Shown here: in pieces, positions 16,969 to 26,839 of the stretch | Numbering within the stretch: position 1 is the first letter of the stretch | Layout: each line of letters opens with the position of its first letter | Origin: Sinimarinibacterium sp. NLF-5-8 | GTDB taxonomy: Bacteria > Pseudomonadota > Gammaproteobacteria > Nevskiales > Nevskiaceae | Assembly: GCF_010092425.1 (NCBI RefSeq) | Contig: NZ_CP048030.1 | Span: 1,995,501 to 2,059,500 of the forward strand | Length of the DNA stretch: 64,000 nt | Reading direction: 5' to 3' | Notes under the pieces: generated by a model | Database searches by the model: none | Told to the model about the DNA's origin: nothing | The model's input: the letters and a program-made list of their open reading frames with translations, nothing else | Translations under genes and position numbers: made by a program

Positions 16969-18669
16969 ATGCTCATCAATCCTTCTTCAAAATATCGGGG
17001 CGTTGCGCCGGTGGATTTACCGGATCGCCAATGGCCGAACCGCCGCTTGACGCGCGCGCCGATCTGGTTGTCCACCGACCTGCGCGACGGCAATCAGGCG
17101 CTGTTTGAGCCGATGAACCGCGCGCGCAAGCTGCGCTTGTTTGACGAGCTGCTGCGCATCGGCTTCAAACAAATCGAAGTCGGCTTTCCATCGGCCTCAC
17201 GCACCGATTTTGAAATCGTCCGGCACCTGATCGACGCCGATTTGATTCCCGACGATGTGACGCCGATGGTCATCAGCCAGTTGCGCGAGGATCTGATCAC
17301 CCAGACCGTGCGCAGCGTGGCGGGCGCGCGCCGCGCCATCGTGCATTTGTACAACGCGATTGCCCCGGCCTGGCGACAGCTGGTTTTTGGCCTGAGCGTG
17401 AGCCAGATCGTCGCCATAGTCGAACACCACGTCGGCCTGCTCAAGCGCCTGACGGCGGCACATCCACAGACCCAATGGGTGCTGCAATACTCGCCCGAGA
17501 CCTTCTGCATGGCCGAACTGGAGGTGTCGCTGGCGGTGTGTAACGCCGCCATTGAGACTTGGGATGCTTCACCGCAACGGCCGATCATCATCAACCTGCC
17601 CACCACGGTCGAGGTCAGCACAGCCAACGTGTTTGCCGATCAGGTCGAATGGATGGATCGGCATCTGGCACGGCGTGAGCATGTGGTGTTGTCGGTGCAC
17701 CCGCACAACGATCGCGGCACCGGCGTCGCCTGCGCAGAACAGGCACTGCTGGCAGGTGCGCAGCGGGTCGAGGGCTGTCTGTTTGGCAATGGCGAGCGCA
17801 GCGGCAACCTCGACGTGGTGACGCTGGCGCTGAATCTGTATACGCAAGGCATTGCGCCGGGGCTGGATTTTTCTGACATCGCCGCCGTTGCGCGCGTGGC
17901 CGAGGACTGCACCGCACTGCCGATCCATCCGCGCCATCCGTATGTTGGCGATCTGGTGTTTACCGCCTTCTCCGGCTCGCACCAGGATGCCATTGCCAAA
18001 GGCTTTGCCGCGCAACGCACGGATGCCCCCTGGCAGGTGCCGTATCTGCCGATCGACCCTCACGATCTGGGTCGCACCTACGACAGCATCGTCCGCGTCA
18101 ACAGCCAATCGGGCAAAGGCGGCATCGCTTTTTTGTTGCAGCGCGACCACGGCATCGTCATGCCCCGGCGGATGCAGGTGGAGTTCAGCGCCATTGTCCA
18201 GAGCCTCGCCGATGCCAGTGAAACCGAACTCGACAGCGCGCAGTTATGGGCGGTGTTTGAACGCACTTACCTGACGCCGACGCGAGCGCAATCCGGCTTT
18301 ATTTACCACGCCCATCGCCTGTACGACGATGCCAACGGTCAAGGCATTGCCTTGCAACTGGACGATGGCAGCGGCGCACTGCAACACCGAAAAGGCATCG
18401 GCAACGGCCCGATTGCCGCCACGGTGGCGGCACTGGGCGTGCCGATACGCATCGACAGCTACGAAGAACGCAGCCTCGGCGCAGGTGCCGAAGCCGAGGC
18501 ACTGGCGATTGTTGAAGCGGCCTGGCCGGGCGTGCCGGGCACGCGCTTTGGCGTCGGTCGGCATCCCAACATCGTCACCGCCTCGGTGCTGGCGGTGCTC
18601 AGTGCGGTGGCGCGGTTTGCCGACGCCCGCTCCCACCCCCAGGCACCGATCACTGACGCCGATCACTGA
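16969..18669 (+). CDS. leuA: 2-isopropylmalate synthase (long, type-2 LeuA)
   Basis: Condenses acetyl-CoA with 2-oxoisovalerate, the first committed step of leucine synthesis. The 566 residues match the longer LeuA form. The catalytic TIM barrel (about 35-330) has STDLRDGNQAL with metal-binding Asp, HPHNDRGTGVACAEQA with the metal His residues, and LFGNGERSGNLDVV. The remainder is the linker and the C-terminal leucine-binding regulatory domain (about 430-550), so feedback inhibition is expected. leuB, leuC and leuD are not in this window. Ends 13 bases before the convergent peptidase gene, with no clear terminator. Confidence 0.95.
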   Translation: MLINPSSKYRGVAPVDLPDRQWPNRRLTRAPIWLSTDLRDGNQALFEPMNRARKLRLFDELLRIGFKQIEVGFPSASRTDFEIVRHLIDADLIPDDVTPMVISQLREDLITQTVRSVAGARRAIVHLYNAIAPAWRQLVFGLSVSQIVAIVEHHVGLLKRLTAAHPQTQWVLQYSPETFCMAELEVSLAVCNAAIETWDASPQRPIIINLPTTVEVSTANVFADQVEWMDRHLARREHVVLSVHPHNDRGTGVACAEQALLAGAQRVEGCLFGNGERSGNLDVVTLALNLYTQGIAPGLDFSDIAAVARVAEDCTALPIHPRHPYVGDLVFTAFSGSHQDAIAKGFAAQRTDAPWQVPYLPIDPHDLGRTYDSIVRVNSQSGKGGIAFLLQRDHGIVMPRRMQVEFSAIVQSLADASETELDSAQLWAVFERTYLTPTRAQSGFIYHAHRLYDDANGQGIALQLDDGSGALQHRKGIGNGPIAATVAALGVPIRIDSYEERSLGAGAEAEALAIVEAAWPGVPGTRFGVGRHPNIVTASVLAVLSAVARFADARSHPQAPITDADH

Positions 18670-18682
18670 GGCCGGGCGCGGC

Positions 18683-20161
<1,479 letters not shown>

Positions 20162-20162
20162 C

Positions 20163-20432
20163 TTACTGCGTGGCCGTCTCCAGCTCGCTGCAAACCGCCT
20201 GATAAAGCTTCAGATCCCAGGCATTGCGCTGCTCGATGACCGTGCGCGCGGCCTCGTCTACCGGCAGTTGATGCGTGGTTTTGTGCATGTCCGGCGCCTG
20301 CAAAATCGCGCCCCAGCCATAGCGCGTGGACAGCGCACTGACGAAATCATCAAACTTTTCCTGGACACCGACCACGCCAAACCCGCGCAAATGCCGCAGC
20401 GCCTGCTCATAGGCATTGGCGCCAATCCACAC
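20163..20432 (-). pseudogene. C-terminal remnant of a sulfotransferase-like protein
   Basis: An 89-codon frame beginning directly at the end of tatC. Its sequence, GFGVVGVQEKFDDFVSALSTRYGW, then IEQRNAWDLKLYQAV, follows the pattern of the end of sulfotransferase-family (PF03567-like) proteins: xVGxxExFdexxxxLxxxxGW ... IexxNxxDxxLY. The N-terminal PAPS-binding loop and all catalytic parts are missing, and no matching upstream coding sequence exists because tatC lies there. I read it as a gene fragment left by a rearrangement; it may still be translated. The family call comes from pattern memory and needs a profile search. Confidence 0.55.
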
Positions 20433-20438
20433 TCATGA

Positions 20439-21254
20439 TCAAGACAAACCATCCTTGTCTGGTGGTGGTGGTGGCGCAGCCGCGGCCTGCTGCTCCAGCG
20501 CCTGTTGCGCTTCGACCTCGCGCGTGCCGGGCACCAGCCAGCGCGCGGCAATGATGCCGACTTCGTAGAGCAGATACACCGGCACGGCAAGCATGATTTG
20601 CGAGACGATGTCCGGCGGTGTCATCACCGCGCCAACGACAAAGGCGCCGACCAGGACATATTCGCGCACGCTGGCCAGCTTGGCCGGGGTGACAAAGCCG
20701 GTCTTGACCAGCAGCACCAGTGCCACCGGGGTTTCAAAGGCAAAGCCGAAGGCTAAAAACAGCGACAGCACAAAGTCGAGATATTTGCTGATGTCGGTCA
20801 TCACCGACACGCCTTCCGGGGCGATGCCCAGCATGAAACGAAAGACCGCAGGCAATACCAGAAAATAGGCAAACGCGATGCCGGCATAAAACAGCAAGGT
20901 ACTGGAGGCCATCAACGGCCAGACCAGACGCCGTTCGTTTTTGTACAGCCCCGGCGCAACAAATGCCCACACCTGGTAGAGCACCCAGGGCATGGCGCCC
21001 ACAAAGGCCAGCACTGCAGCAAGTTTGAGAGGGGTGAAAAACGGTGAGGCGACTTCGGTGGCGATCATCGAAGTGCCGGCGGGCATCATCGACAGCAGCG
21101 GTTCGGCCAGTTGCGCGTAAAGCTGTTTGGCAAAGTAGGCCAGCGGCGCAAACACCAGCAGCACGCCATAGATGATCTTGAGCAGCCGGTCGCGCAGCTC
21201 CAGCAGATGCGCCATCAACGGTTGTTCAATCAGCTCGGGGGAACGATCGGTCAT
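20439..21254 (-). CDS. tatC: Sec-independent translocase subunit TatC
   Basis: A 271-residue, six-span inner-membrane protein that recognises twin-arginine signal peptides. It begins with MAHLLELRDRLLK (the conserved LxELRxR region) and contains FFTPLKLAAVLAFVGAMPWVLYQ, the GxxFaYFxVLP region (AFAYFLVLPAVFRF), and FGFAFETPVALVLLV with the conserved Glu. A Gln/Pro-rich tail with DKDG closes it. The start overlaps the tatB stop (ATGA), so tatA-tatB-tatC form one operon. Immediately downstream is the sulfotransferase remnant. Confidence 0.96.
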   Translation of the reverse strand: MTDRSPELIEQPLMAHLLELRDRLLKIIYGVLLVFAPLAYFAKQLYAQLAEPLLSMMPAGTSMIATEVASPFFTPLKLAAVLAFVGAMPWVLYQVWAFVAPGLYKNERRLVWPLMASSTLLFYAGIAFAYFLVLPAVFRFMLGIAPEGVSVMTDISKYLDFVLSLFLAFGFAFETPVALVLLVKTGFVTPAKLASVREYVLVGAFVVGAVMTPPDIVSQIMLAVPVYLLYEVGIIAARWLVPGTREVEAQQALEQQAAAAPPPPPDKDGLS

Positions 21255-21619
21255 GGCGATGGCGGCACGGGTTTGTTGGCGTCATCCGCGACCGGGTCGG
21301 CCACGTTTGCCTGCTGCGGTTTGAGCGCCTGTTCGGCGGCGCGCGCGTCATCGCGCAGCTGATCAACAGTGGATTGCGTTTCTGCCTTGAACGCATCGGC
21401 CTGCTCGCGGATGGCTCGGTCGGCCTGCTGAAGCTGCTTTTTCAGATCGGCCAACTGGCCTTCCCGATCCAGCTCGGCCGTCAGGTTGCGCAGGTAGCCG
21501 CGCGCCTGCCCGGCCCAGCGCCCCAGCGTGCGCGCGACCCGGGGCAGTTTTTCAGGCCCCAGAACCACCAGTGCCACCAACAGGCACACCACCAGTTCGG
21601 GAAAGCTGAAATCAAACAT
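21251..21619 (-). CDS. tatB: Twin-arginine translocase subunit TatB
   Basis: A 122-residue protein starting MFDFSFPELVVCLLVALVVLGPEKLP, i.e. one membrane helix followed by the conserved GPE(K/R)LP hinge and an amphipathic helix (RVARTLGRWAGQARGYL). The C-terminal half is charged, with coiled-coil character. TatB forms the receptor with TatC. Overlaps tatC by four bases; 24 bases from tatA. Confidence 0.95.
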   Translation of the reverse strand: MFDFSFPELVVCLLVALVVLGPEKLPRVARTLGRWAGQARGYLRNLTAELDREGQLADLKKQLQQADRAIREQADAFKAETQSTVDQLRDDARAAEQALKPQQANVADPVADDANKPVPPSP

Positions 21620-21643
21620 CGCAGGGTCAAACCACCACGCGCA

Positions 21644-21874
21644 TCAAGAGCGCTGATCCGGCGATTGGGTCGCCTTGTCGTCGGCCACCGGCGGGGCGTC
21701 GGCGCGCGTGGGGCTGGATCCGTCCACGCCGCTTTCACCTTCGCGCATGGCGTTTTTGAAGTTTTTGATCGCACCGCCCAGATCACCACCGGCATTGCGC
21801 AGTTTTTTGGTACCAAAAACCAGCAGCACGATGACCAGAACAATCAGCCAGTGTCCAATACTCAGTGAGCCCAT
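21644..21874 (-). CDS. tatA: Twin-arginine translocase subunit TatA
   Basis: A 76-residue pore subunit: short N-terminal membrane helix ([20 protein letters not shown]), the [10 protein letters not shown] hinge, then the amphipathic helix [15 protein letters not shown], and a polar tail. Length and motifs are normal for TatA. First gene of tatABC; hisE ends 17 bases upstream, so it is probably co-transcribed with hisE, as in pseudomonads. Confidence 0.96.
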   Translation of the reverse strand: MGSLSIGHWLIVLVIVLLVFGTKKLRNAGGDLGGAIKNFKNAMREGESGVDGSSPTRADAPPVADDKATQSPDQRS

Positions 21875-21891
21875 TTTGTTCTCCTGTAATT

Positions 21892-22224
21892 TCAGGGGTG
21901 TGCCGCGCGCGCGGCTTTTTCGGCGTGGCCGGAGGTGCCGAAGCGCCGTGCCAGCTCATCGCTGATCTGCTGCGGACGGATGCCACGCTGCGCCATCAGC
22001 ACCAGACTGTGAAACCACAGATCGGCCAGTTCATACACCAGTGCGGCGTCATCGGGGTTCTTGGCGGCGATGAGGGTTTCGGCACATTCCTCGCCAACCT
22101 TTTTCAGAATCGCATCCAGCCCCTTGTGGTAGAGGCTGGCAACATAAGAGCTGCCCGGATCGGCGCTCTTGCGCGCTTCCAGCACTGCATAAACCCGCTC
22201 AATCACGTCTGCACTCAAAGTCAT
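21892..22224 (-). CDS. hisE: Phosphoribosyl-ATP pyrophosphatase
   Basis: A 110-residue MazG-fold enzyme for step 2 of histidine synthesis. Recognisable by [19 protein letters not shown], then [15 protein letters not shown] (the EExxE metal-binding helix) and [20 protein letters not shown]. In this organism it is separate from HisI; no cyclohydrolase gene lies beside it. It is 116 bases downstream of hisF and 17 bases before tatA. Confidence 0.95.
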   Translation of the reverse strand: MTLSADVIERVYAVLEARKSADPGSSYVASLYHKGLDAILKKVGEECAETLIAAKNPDDAALVYELADLWFHSLVLMAQRGIRPQQISDELARRFGTSGHAEKAARAAHP

Positions 22225-22299
22225 CCATCACCCTGCTGTGACGCATCTGCGCCTGGTGGATCCGATTGGCAAGTGTACGCCAGTGAGCGCGCGCGCGAG

Positions 22300-22317
22300 C
22301 CTATCCTTTTGGATAGG
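22300..22317. other. Small hairpin in the hisF-hisE gap
   Basis: CCTATCC and GGATAGG (7 bp) around TTTT. It is the only structured element in the 116-base gap between hisF and hisE where hisI might be expected. No U-tract, so a terminator role is weak; it could be a processing or attenuation site. Confidence 0.35.
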
Positions 22318-22340
22318 GCGCACAGCGATCGGCAGGCGGC

Positions 22341-23144
22341 TCACAGCCGCACGCACACGCCCTTGTCGGCCAGAAACTGCTTGGTCTGGCCAACGGTATA
22401 AGTGCCGTGATGAAAAATGCTGGCCGCCAGCACCGCATCGGCATGCCCCCGGGTCAGCCCTTCATACAGATGATCCAGCGTGCCGACGCCGCCGGAGGCA
22501 ATCACCGGCACGCTCACCGCCGCCGAAATCGCCGCCAGCAGTTCAACGTCATACCCGGCCTTGGTGCCATCGCGATCCATGCTGGTGACCAGCAATTCGC
22601 CAGCGCCGTGCCTGACCATTTTGGCCGCCCATTCGACCGCATCCAGCCCGGTGGCCTTGCGTCCGCCGTGGGTAAAGATTTCCCAGCGCAGCGGCGCTTC
22701 GTCGTCTGCCGACTTGAGGCCCAATACCGATTTTTTGGGCGACACCCGCCGCGCATCGATCGCCACCACGATGCATTGCACGCCATAACGGCTGCCGGCT
22801 TCGGTGACAAAGTCGGGGTTTTCGACGGCGGCGGTATTGATGCTGACCTTGTCGGCACCGGCCGACAGCAGCGCGCGCACGTCGGCACAGGTGCGCACGC
22901 CACCGCCCACGGTCAGCGGGATGTAAATCTCGCGCGCAACGTTTTCAACGGTTTCAAGCAGGATCGGTCGTGCTTCGTGACTGGCGGTGATGTCCAGAAA
23001 CACCAGTTCATCGGCGCCCTGATAGTCGTATTTGCGCGCGACCTCGATCGGATCGCCGGCGTCCTGGATGTCTTCGAACTTGACGCCCTTGACGACACGA
23101 CCCCGATCGATGTCGAGGCAGGGAATGATGCGTTTGGCAAGCAT
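22341..23144 (-). CDS. hisF: Imidazole glycerol phosphate synthase, cyclase subunit
   Basis: A 267-residue TIM-barrel enzyme that with HisH makes imidazole glycerol phosphate and AICAR. Catalytic Asp residues are in [14 protein letters not shown] (start) and [14 protein letters not shown]; phosphate-binding loops are [21 protein letters not shown] and [13 protein letters not shown]. Slightly longer than the usual 256 because of a segment around [17 protein letters not shown]. The start ATG at 23144 begins the standard MLAKRIIP; the longer frame upstream is hisA read out of frame. 31 bases downstream of hisA. Confidence 0.97.
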   Translation of the reverse strand: MLAKRIIPCLDIDRGRVVKGVKFEDIQDAGDPIEVARKYDYQGADELVFLDITASHEARPILLETVENVAREIYIPLTVGGGVRTCADVRALLSAGADKVSINTAAVENPDFVTEAGSRYGVQCIVVAIDARRVSPKKSVLGLKSADDEAPLRWEIFTHGGRKATGLDAVEWAAKMVRHGAGELLVTSMDRDGTKAGYDVELLAAISAAVSVPVIASGGVGTLDHLYEGLTRGHADAVLAASIFHHGTYTVGQTKQFLADKGVCVRL

Positions 23145-23175
23145 GGTGTGCTCCAGAATCGGCGCGCGCAGGGCG

Positions 23176-23901
23176 TCACGCCTTGGCGATTTTGACCGCT
23201 TCGGCAAAATCCAGAGACCCCTGATACAGCGCGCGGCCAATGATGGCACCGGCAACGCCGTCGGCCTCCAGCGCCTTGAGCTGGTGAATGTCGGCCAGCG
23301 AGCTGACGCCGCCCGAGGCAAACACCGGCGTCTTGACCGCCTGCGCCAGCGCGCGCGTGGACTCCACGTTGAAGCCCTGCATCATGCCGTCCTTGGCAAT
23401 GTCGGTGTAGACGATCGCCTCGACACCCGCGCGTTCGCAGTGGCGCGCCACTTCGGTGACATGCTGGCTCGAAAGCTTGGCCCAGCCATTGAGCGCGACG
23501 CGGCCATCCTTGGCATCCAGGCTGACGATGACGCGGCGCGGAAACTCCAGGCACATGTCCTGCAAAAAGTGCGGCACGTTGACCGCCTTGGTGCCGAGAA
23601 TGACGTATTCGATGCCTACATCCAGATAGTGCTGGACGGTTTCGGCTTCGCGGATCCCGCCGCCGATCTGCACCGGTACATCCACGGCGCGCACGATTTT
23701 TTCAACCACGGCCAGATTCACCGGCGCGCCCTTGAAGGCGCCATCCAAATCAACCACATGAATGCGCTCGGCGCCCTGATCCTGCCATTGCCTGGCAACA
23801 GCAGCGGGATCGTCCGAAAACACCGTGACATCGTCCATACGGCCCTGGCGCAAGCGCACGCACTGGCCGCCTTTGAGATCAATTGCGGGGATCAACAACA
23901 T
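23176..23901 (-). CDS. hisA: Phosphoribosyl-formimino-AICAR phosphate isomerase
   Basis: A 241-residue half-barrel-repeat TIM barrel enzyme of histidine synthesis. Catalytic Asp in [19 protein letters not shown] and in [16 protein letters not shown]; phosphate loops [16 protein letters not shown] and [16 protein letters not shown]. Standard length. Lies between hisH (54 bases upstream) and hisF, in the normal order hisB-hisH-hisA-hisF. Confidence 0.97.
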   Translation of the reverse strand: MLLIPAIDLKGGQCVRLRQGRMDDVTVFSDDPAAVARQWQDQGAERIHVVDLDGAFKGAPVNLAVVEKIVRAVDVPVQIGGGIREAETVQHYLDVGIEYVILGTKAVNVPHFLQDMCLEFPRRVIVSLDAKDGRVALNGWAKLSSQHVTEVARHCERAGVEAIVYTDIAKDGMMQGFNVESTRALAQAVKTPVFASGGVSSLADIHQLKALEADGVAGAIIGRALYQGSLDFAEAVKIAKA

Positions 23902-23955
23902 GACTGATCGTGTAACTCTGGTGAGGAAGGAAACGGCAGGCGTAACGCGCGCGCG

Positions 23956-24597
23956 TTACGGGCTCCAATGGACAAAATTGGCGAGCAGCGCCATGCCCAT
24001 GTTTTGCGATTTTTCGGGGTGAAACTGGAATGCGGCAATGTTGTCGCGCGCGATCGCCGCCGCAAACGAATGGCCGTATTCGGCGCTGCCCAGCACATGA
24101 TCGGGATTTTCCGGGGCCGCGTGATAGCTGTGAACAAAGTAAAACCAGGCGCCATCGGCAATGCCCTGCCACAGCGGATGCGCCCGCGTCTGATGCACCT
24201 GATTCCAGCCCATGTGCGGCACCTTGAGGCGATTGCCTACGGCATCCGGCGCCGGCTCGGGAAAACGCACGACCTTGCCGGGAAACAGTCCGAGTGCAGG
24301 CACGCCGTTGTTTTCGTCACTCCACTCCAGCATCACCTGCATGCCCAGACAGATGCCCAGCATCGGCTTTTCGCGCGCGGCCTCGGCGACCATTTCGGTC
24401 AGCTCCAGGCGGCGCAGTTCTTTCATGCACTCGCGCACGCCGCCAACGCCGGGGAGCACCAGACGCTCACAGTCCATCAACACATCCGGGTCGTAACTGA
24501 TGACCACACGCCCGGCGCCGGTGACGCGCTCCAGCGCCTTGCCCAGCGAGTGCAGATTGCCCATGCCGTAGTCGATGATGCCGATTGCTGCTGCCAT
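23956..24597 (-). CDS. hisH: Imidazole glycerol phosphate synthase, glutaminase subunit
   Basis: A 213-residue class I glutamine amidotransferase that feeds ammonia to HisF. Start IGIIDYGMGNLHSLGKALE, oxyanion loop LPGVGGVREC, nucleophile Cys in MLGICLGMQVMLEWSDE, and the catalytic His-Glu in AFQFHPEKSQ. All three triad residues are present. In the his operon, 52 bases after hisB. Confidence 0.97.
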   Translation of the reverse strand: MAAAIGIIDYGMGNLHSLGKALERVTGAGRVVISYDPDVLMDCERLVLPGVGGVRECMKELRRLELTEMVAEAAREKPMLGICLGMQVMLEWSDENNGVPALGLFPGKVVRFPEPAPDAVGNRLKVPHMGWNQVHQTRAHPLWQGIADGAWFYFVHSYHAAPENPDHVLGSAEYGHSFAAAIARDNIAAFQFHPEKSQNMGMALLANFVHWSP

Positions 24598-24649
24598 AGA
24601 TCAGGTTTCTTGGATTGAGGATCGTCAAACGCGCGGCAAGGATCGCGCG

Positions 24650-25243
24650 CTACAAAGTGCCCTTGGTGGACGGCATCGCATCGCCCATCCGCGCATCTGC
24701 GGTACAGGCCATGCGCAGCGCGCGCCCAAACGCCTTGAAGATGGTCTCGGCAACGTGGTGCGCATTGCTGCCGCGCAGGCTGTCGATGTGCAGCGTGACC
24801 TTGGCGTGATTGACAAAACCCTGAAAAAACTCGCCAAACAGATCAACATCAAAATTGCCGATGCGCGCGCGCGGGTACTCCACAAAATAATGAAAGCCCG
24901 GACGCCCGGACAGATCGATCACCACCCGTGACAGCGCCTCATCCAGCGGCACATAGCTGTGGCCATAGCGGACGATGCCGCGCTTGTCGCCAAGCGCCTT
25001 GTCAAACGCCTGGCCGAGGGTGATGCCGATGTCTTCTACCGTGTGGTGGTCGTCGATATGCCGATCGCCGTTGGCGCGCACGTCCAGATCGATCAGGCCG
25101 TGACGGGCAATCTGATCCATCATGTGATCGAGAAACGGCACCCCGGTATCAAAATGCGCACGACCCGTGCCATCCAGATTGACCTCGACCGTGATTTGAG
25201 TTTCACGCGTATTACGCTCAACGCGGGCGCTACGAGCAGACAT
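24650..25243 (-). CDS. hisB: Imidazoleglycerol-phosphate dehydratase
   Basis: A 197-residue monofunctional IGP dehydratase (no phosphatase half as in E. coli HisB). The two metal motifs are [17 protein letters not shown] and [12 protein letters not shown] in the first half, then [20 protein letters not shown] [14 protein letters not shown] and the later [17 protein letters not shown]. The start is the ATG opening [16 protein letters not shown]; the longer frame reads through intergenic bases. First gene of the visible his cluster. hisG, hisD, hisC and hisI are not in this window. Confidence 0.96.
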   Translation of the reverse strand: MSARSARVERNTRETQITVEVNLDGTGRAHFDTGVPFLDHMMDQIARHGLIDLDVRANGDRHIDDHHTVEDIGITLGQAFDKALGDKRGIVRYGHSYVPLDEALSRVVIDLSGRPGFHYFVEYPRARIGNFDVDLFGEFFQGFVNHAKVTLHIDSLRGSNAHHVAETIFKAFGRALRMACTADARMGDAMPSTKGTL

Positions 25244-25348
25244 GGCGGCGATTTTCTTCCACAAATACAACGAAAAAGGGCGGGTATGGTACTCCCCCCC
25301 ACACAGAAATAGAACCGTCACACGCGCGCGCTCAGCTCGATGCCCGGG

Positions 25349-25789
25349 TTACGGCACTTCCAGCCAGAACGTCACCGGCCCATCGTTGATCAGCGACACC
25401 TGCATATCCGCGCCAAAGACGCCGCTGGCAACCTGTGGCCATTGCTGGCGCGCGCGCGCCAGCAGATCTTCAAAACATGCGCGCGCCTGATCGGGCGGTG
25501 CCGCCGTTGAAAACCCGGCGCGGCTGCCGCTGCGAGTATCGGCGGCCAGGGTGAATTGCGGCACCAGCAGCAGTCCGCCACCGGTATCGCGGAGCGAACG
25601 GTTCATGCGCCCGCGCGCATCGGCAAAGACGCGATACCCCAGCAACCGCTCCAGCAGCCGCTGCGCCTGCGCCGCGCCATCGCCGGGGCGCACGCCGATC
25701 AACACCAGCAATCCCGCATCGATTTGCCCCACGCAGCGCCCCTCCACCTGCACGGCCGCCTGGGTCACGCGCTGTAAAAGCCCGATCAC
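25349..25789 (-). CDS. dtd: D-aminoacyl-tRNA deacylase
   Basis: A 146-residue proofreading enzyme that clears D-amino acids (and glycine) from tRNA. Motifs: [17 protein letters not shown] at the start, [19 protein letters not shown] (the SQxTL active-site region, here PQ), and the cross-subunit [10 protein letters not shown] near the end. The start is GTG at 25789, giving the normal length; the longer frame would add 17 residues unlike any family member. No partner gene close by. Confidence 0.93.
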   Translation of the reverse strand: MIGLLQRVTQAAVQVEGRCVGQIDAGLLVLIGVRPGDGAAQAQRLLERLLGYRVFADARGRMNRSLRDTGGGLLLVPQFTLAADTRSGSRAGFSTAAPPDQARACFEDLLARARQQWPQVASGVFGADMQVSLINDGPVTFWLEVP

Positions 25790-25914
25790 GCGGCACTCAC
25801 GAGAACAAAACGCATGGCTTGATTCCTTGGCATCCGGCACCGATCCCGCGCCGTGGCGCAGGCATTGTAGCGGCCGATTGCCGCACTCAGGGCTTGGGAT
25901 TTGCCAGAAAAGAT

Positions 25915-25991
25915 TGGCGCGCCCGGCAGGATTCGAACCTGCGACCCCTGCCTTCGGAGGGCAGTACTCTATCCAGCTGAGCTACGGGCGC
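25915..25991 (-). tRNA. tRNA-Arg (anticodon CCG)
   Basis: A 77-base tRNA with encoded CCA. The acceptor stem GCGCCCG pairs fully with CGGGCGC, followed by discriminator G and CCA. The D arm GCTC..GAGT, the anticodon stem CTGCC/GGCAG with loop CTCCGAA (CCG at 34-36) and the T arm with GTTCGAATC are all regular. Decodes CGG. Confidence 0.96.
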
Positions 25992-26160
25992 GCGGGTGGG
26001 TCGTGGCGTTGACGCAAGACAGACCATTTTCACCAGCGGACGCGCATTGTAATGAAGTGGCGGGATTTATGGGGAATTAAATGAGACTTTTACACGCGAC
26101 GTCTCTAGAATCTGTGCCCCTTGCGTGCGCTGCGCGCGCGCTTTTGATTTGCCTTTGAGA

Positions 26161-26778
26161 ATGAAGATGCCGACTTTTGATCCTGCAACGCTGAATGACG
26201 ACGACAAAAAAGACGAGCTTGCCGAAGCCGCCAAAGCGATGCGCGGCCTGGAGGAACGTTTGTTCAAGGCGCGCACGATCCTGCTTTACGGCGCGATCAA
26301 TCAGAAAGTGGCCGAGGCCTTTACCGCGCGCCTGCTGGCGCTGGCCGCCGAATCGGACGAGCCGATTACGGTGTACCTGAACAGCCAGGGCGGCCATGTG
26401 GAATCGGGCGATACGATTCACGACATGATCAAGTTCGTCAAAGCGCCGGTGCGCATCATCGGCACCGGCTGGGTTGCCAGCGCCGGGGCGCTGATTTTTG
26501 CCGCCGCCAAAAAAGAAAACCGCCTGAGCCTGCCCAACACCCGCTTTATGTTGCACCAGCCGTCCGGCGGCGCCGGTGGCACCGCCAGCGACATTGCGAT
26601 CATGGCCAAGGAAATCGTGCGCATGCGCGGGCGTTTGAATGAGATTTTTGCGCGCGAAACCGGGCAATCGCTCAAGCGCATCAGCGAAGACACCGAGCGC
26701 GATTATTGGATGAGCGCCGCAGAAGCCAAGAAATACGGCCTGGTCGGTCGCATCATCAGCAGCGCCAGCGAGATTTAA
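26161..26778 (+). CDS. ClpP-like serine peptidase (ClpP paralogue)
   Basis: A 205-residue ClpP-fold protein. The active-site Ser is in GTGWVASAGALIFAA (family: ASMGAxLL), the His in MLHQPSGGAGGTASDI, and the Asp should be in the ISEDTERDYWMSAAEA region, giving a complete triad. VYLNSQGGHVESGDTIHDMI is the typical oxyanion/handle part. No trigger factor, clpX or lon gene is beside it, so this looks like an orphan second ClpP such as occurs in pseudomonads. Start: ATG at 26161; a Met 12 codons upstream is less likely. Partner unfoldase unknown. Confidence 0.87.
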   Translation: MKMPTFDPATLNDDDKKDELAEAAKAMRGLEERLFKARTILLYGAINQKVAEAFTARLLALAAESDEPITVYLNSQGGHVESGDTIHDMIKFVKAPVRIIGTGWVASAGALIFAAAKKENRLSLPNTRFMLHQPSGGAGGTASDIAIMAKEIVRMRGRLNEIFARETGQSLKRISEDTERDYWMSAAEAKKYGLVGRIISSASEI

Positions 26779-26806
26779 GCCGTTTGCCCGCGTGCGCCAA
26801 ACGGCT
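26778..26806. terminator. Bidirectional intrinsic terminator
   Basis: A perfect 9-bp stem AGCCGTTTG / CAAACGGCT with an 11-base loop, starting at the last base of the clpP-like stop codon, between convergent genes. A run of six T follows at about 26826-26833. Confidence 0.65.
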
Positions 26807-26839
26807 CAATGCCTTTGGCGCGCGCGTTTTTTGGGGGTT

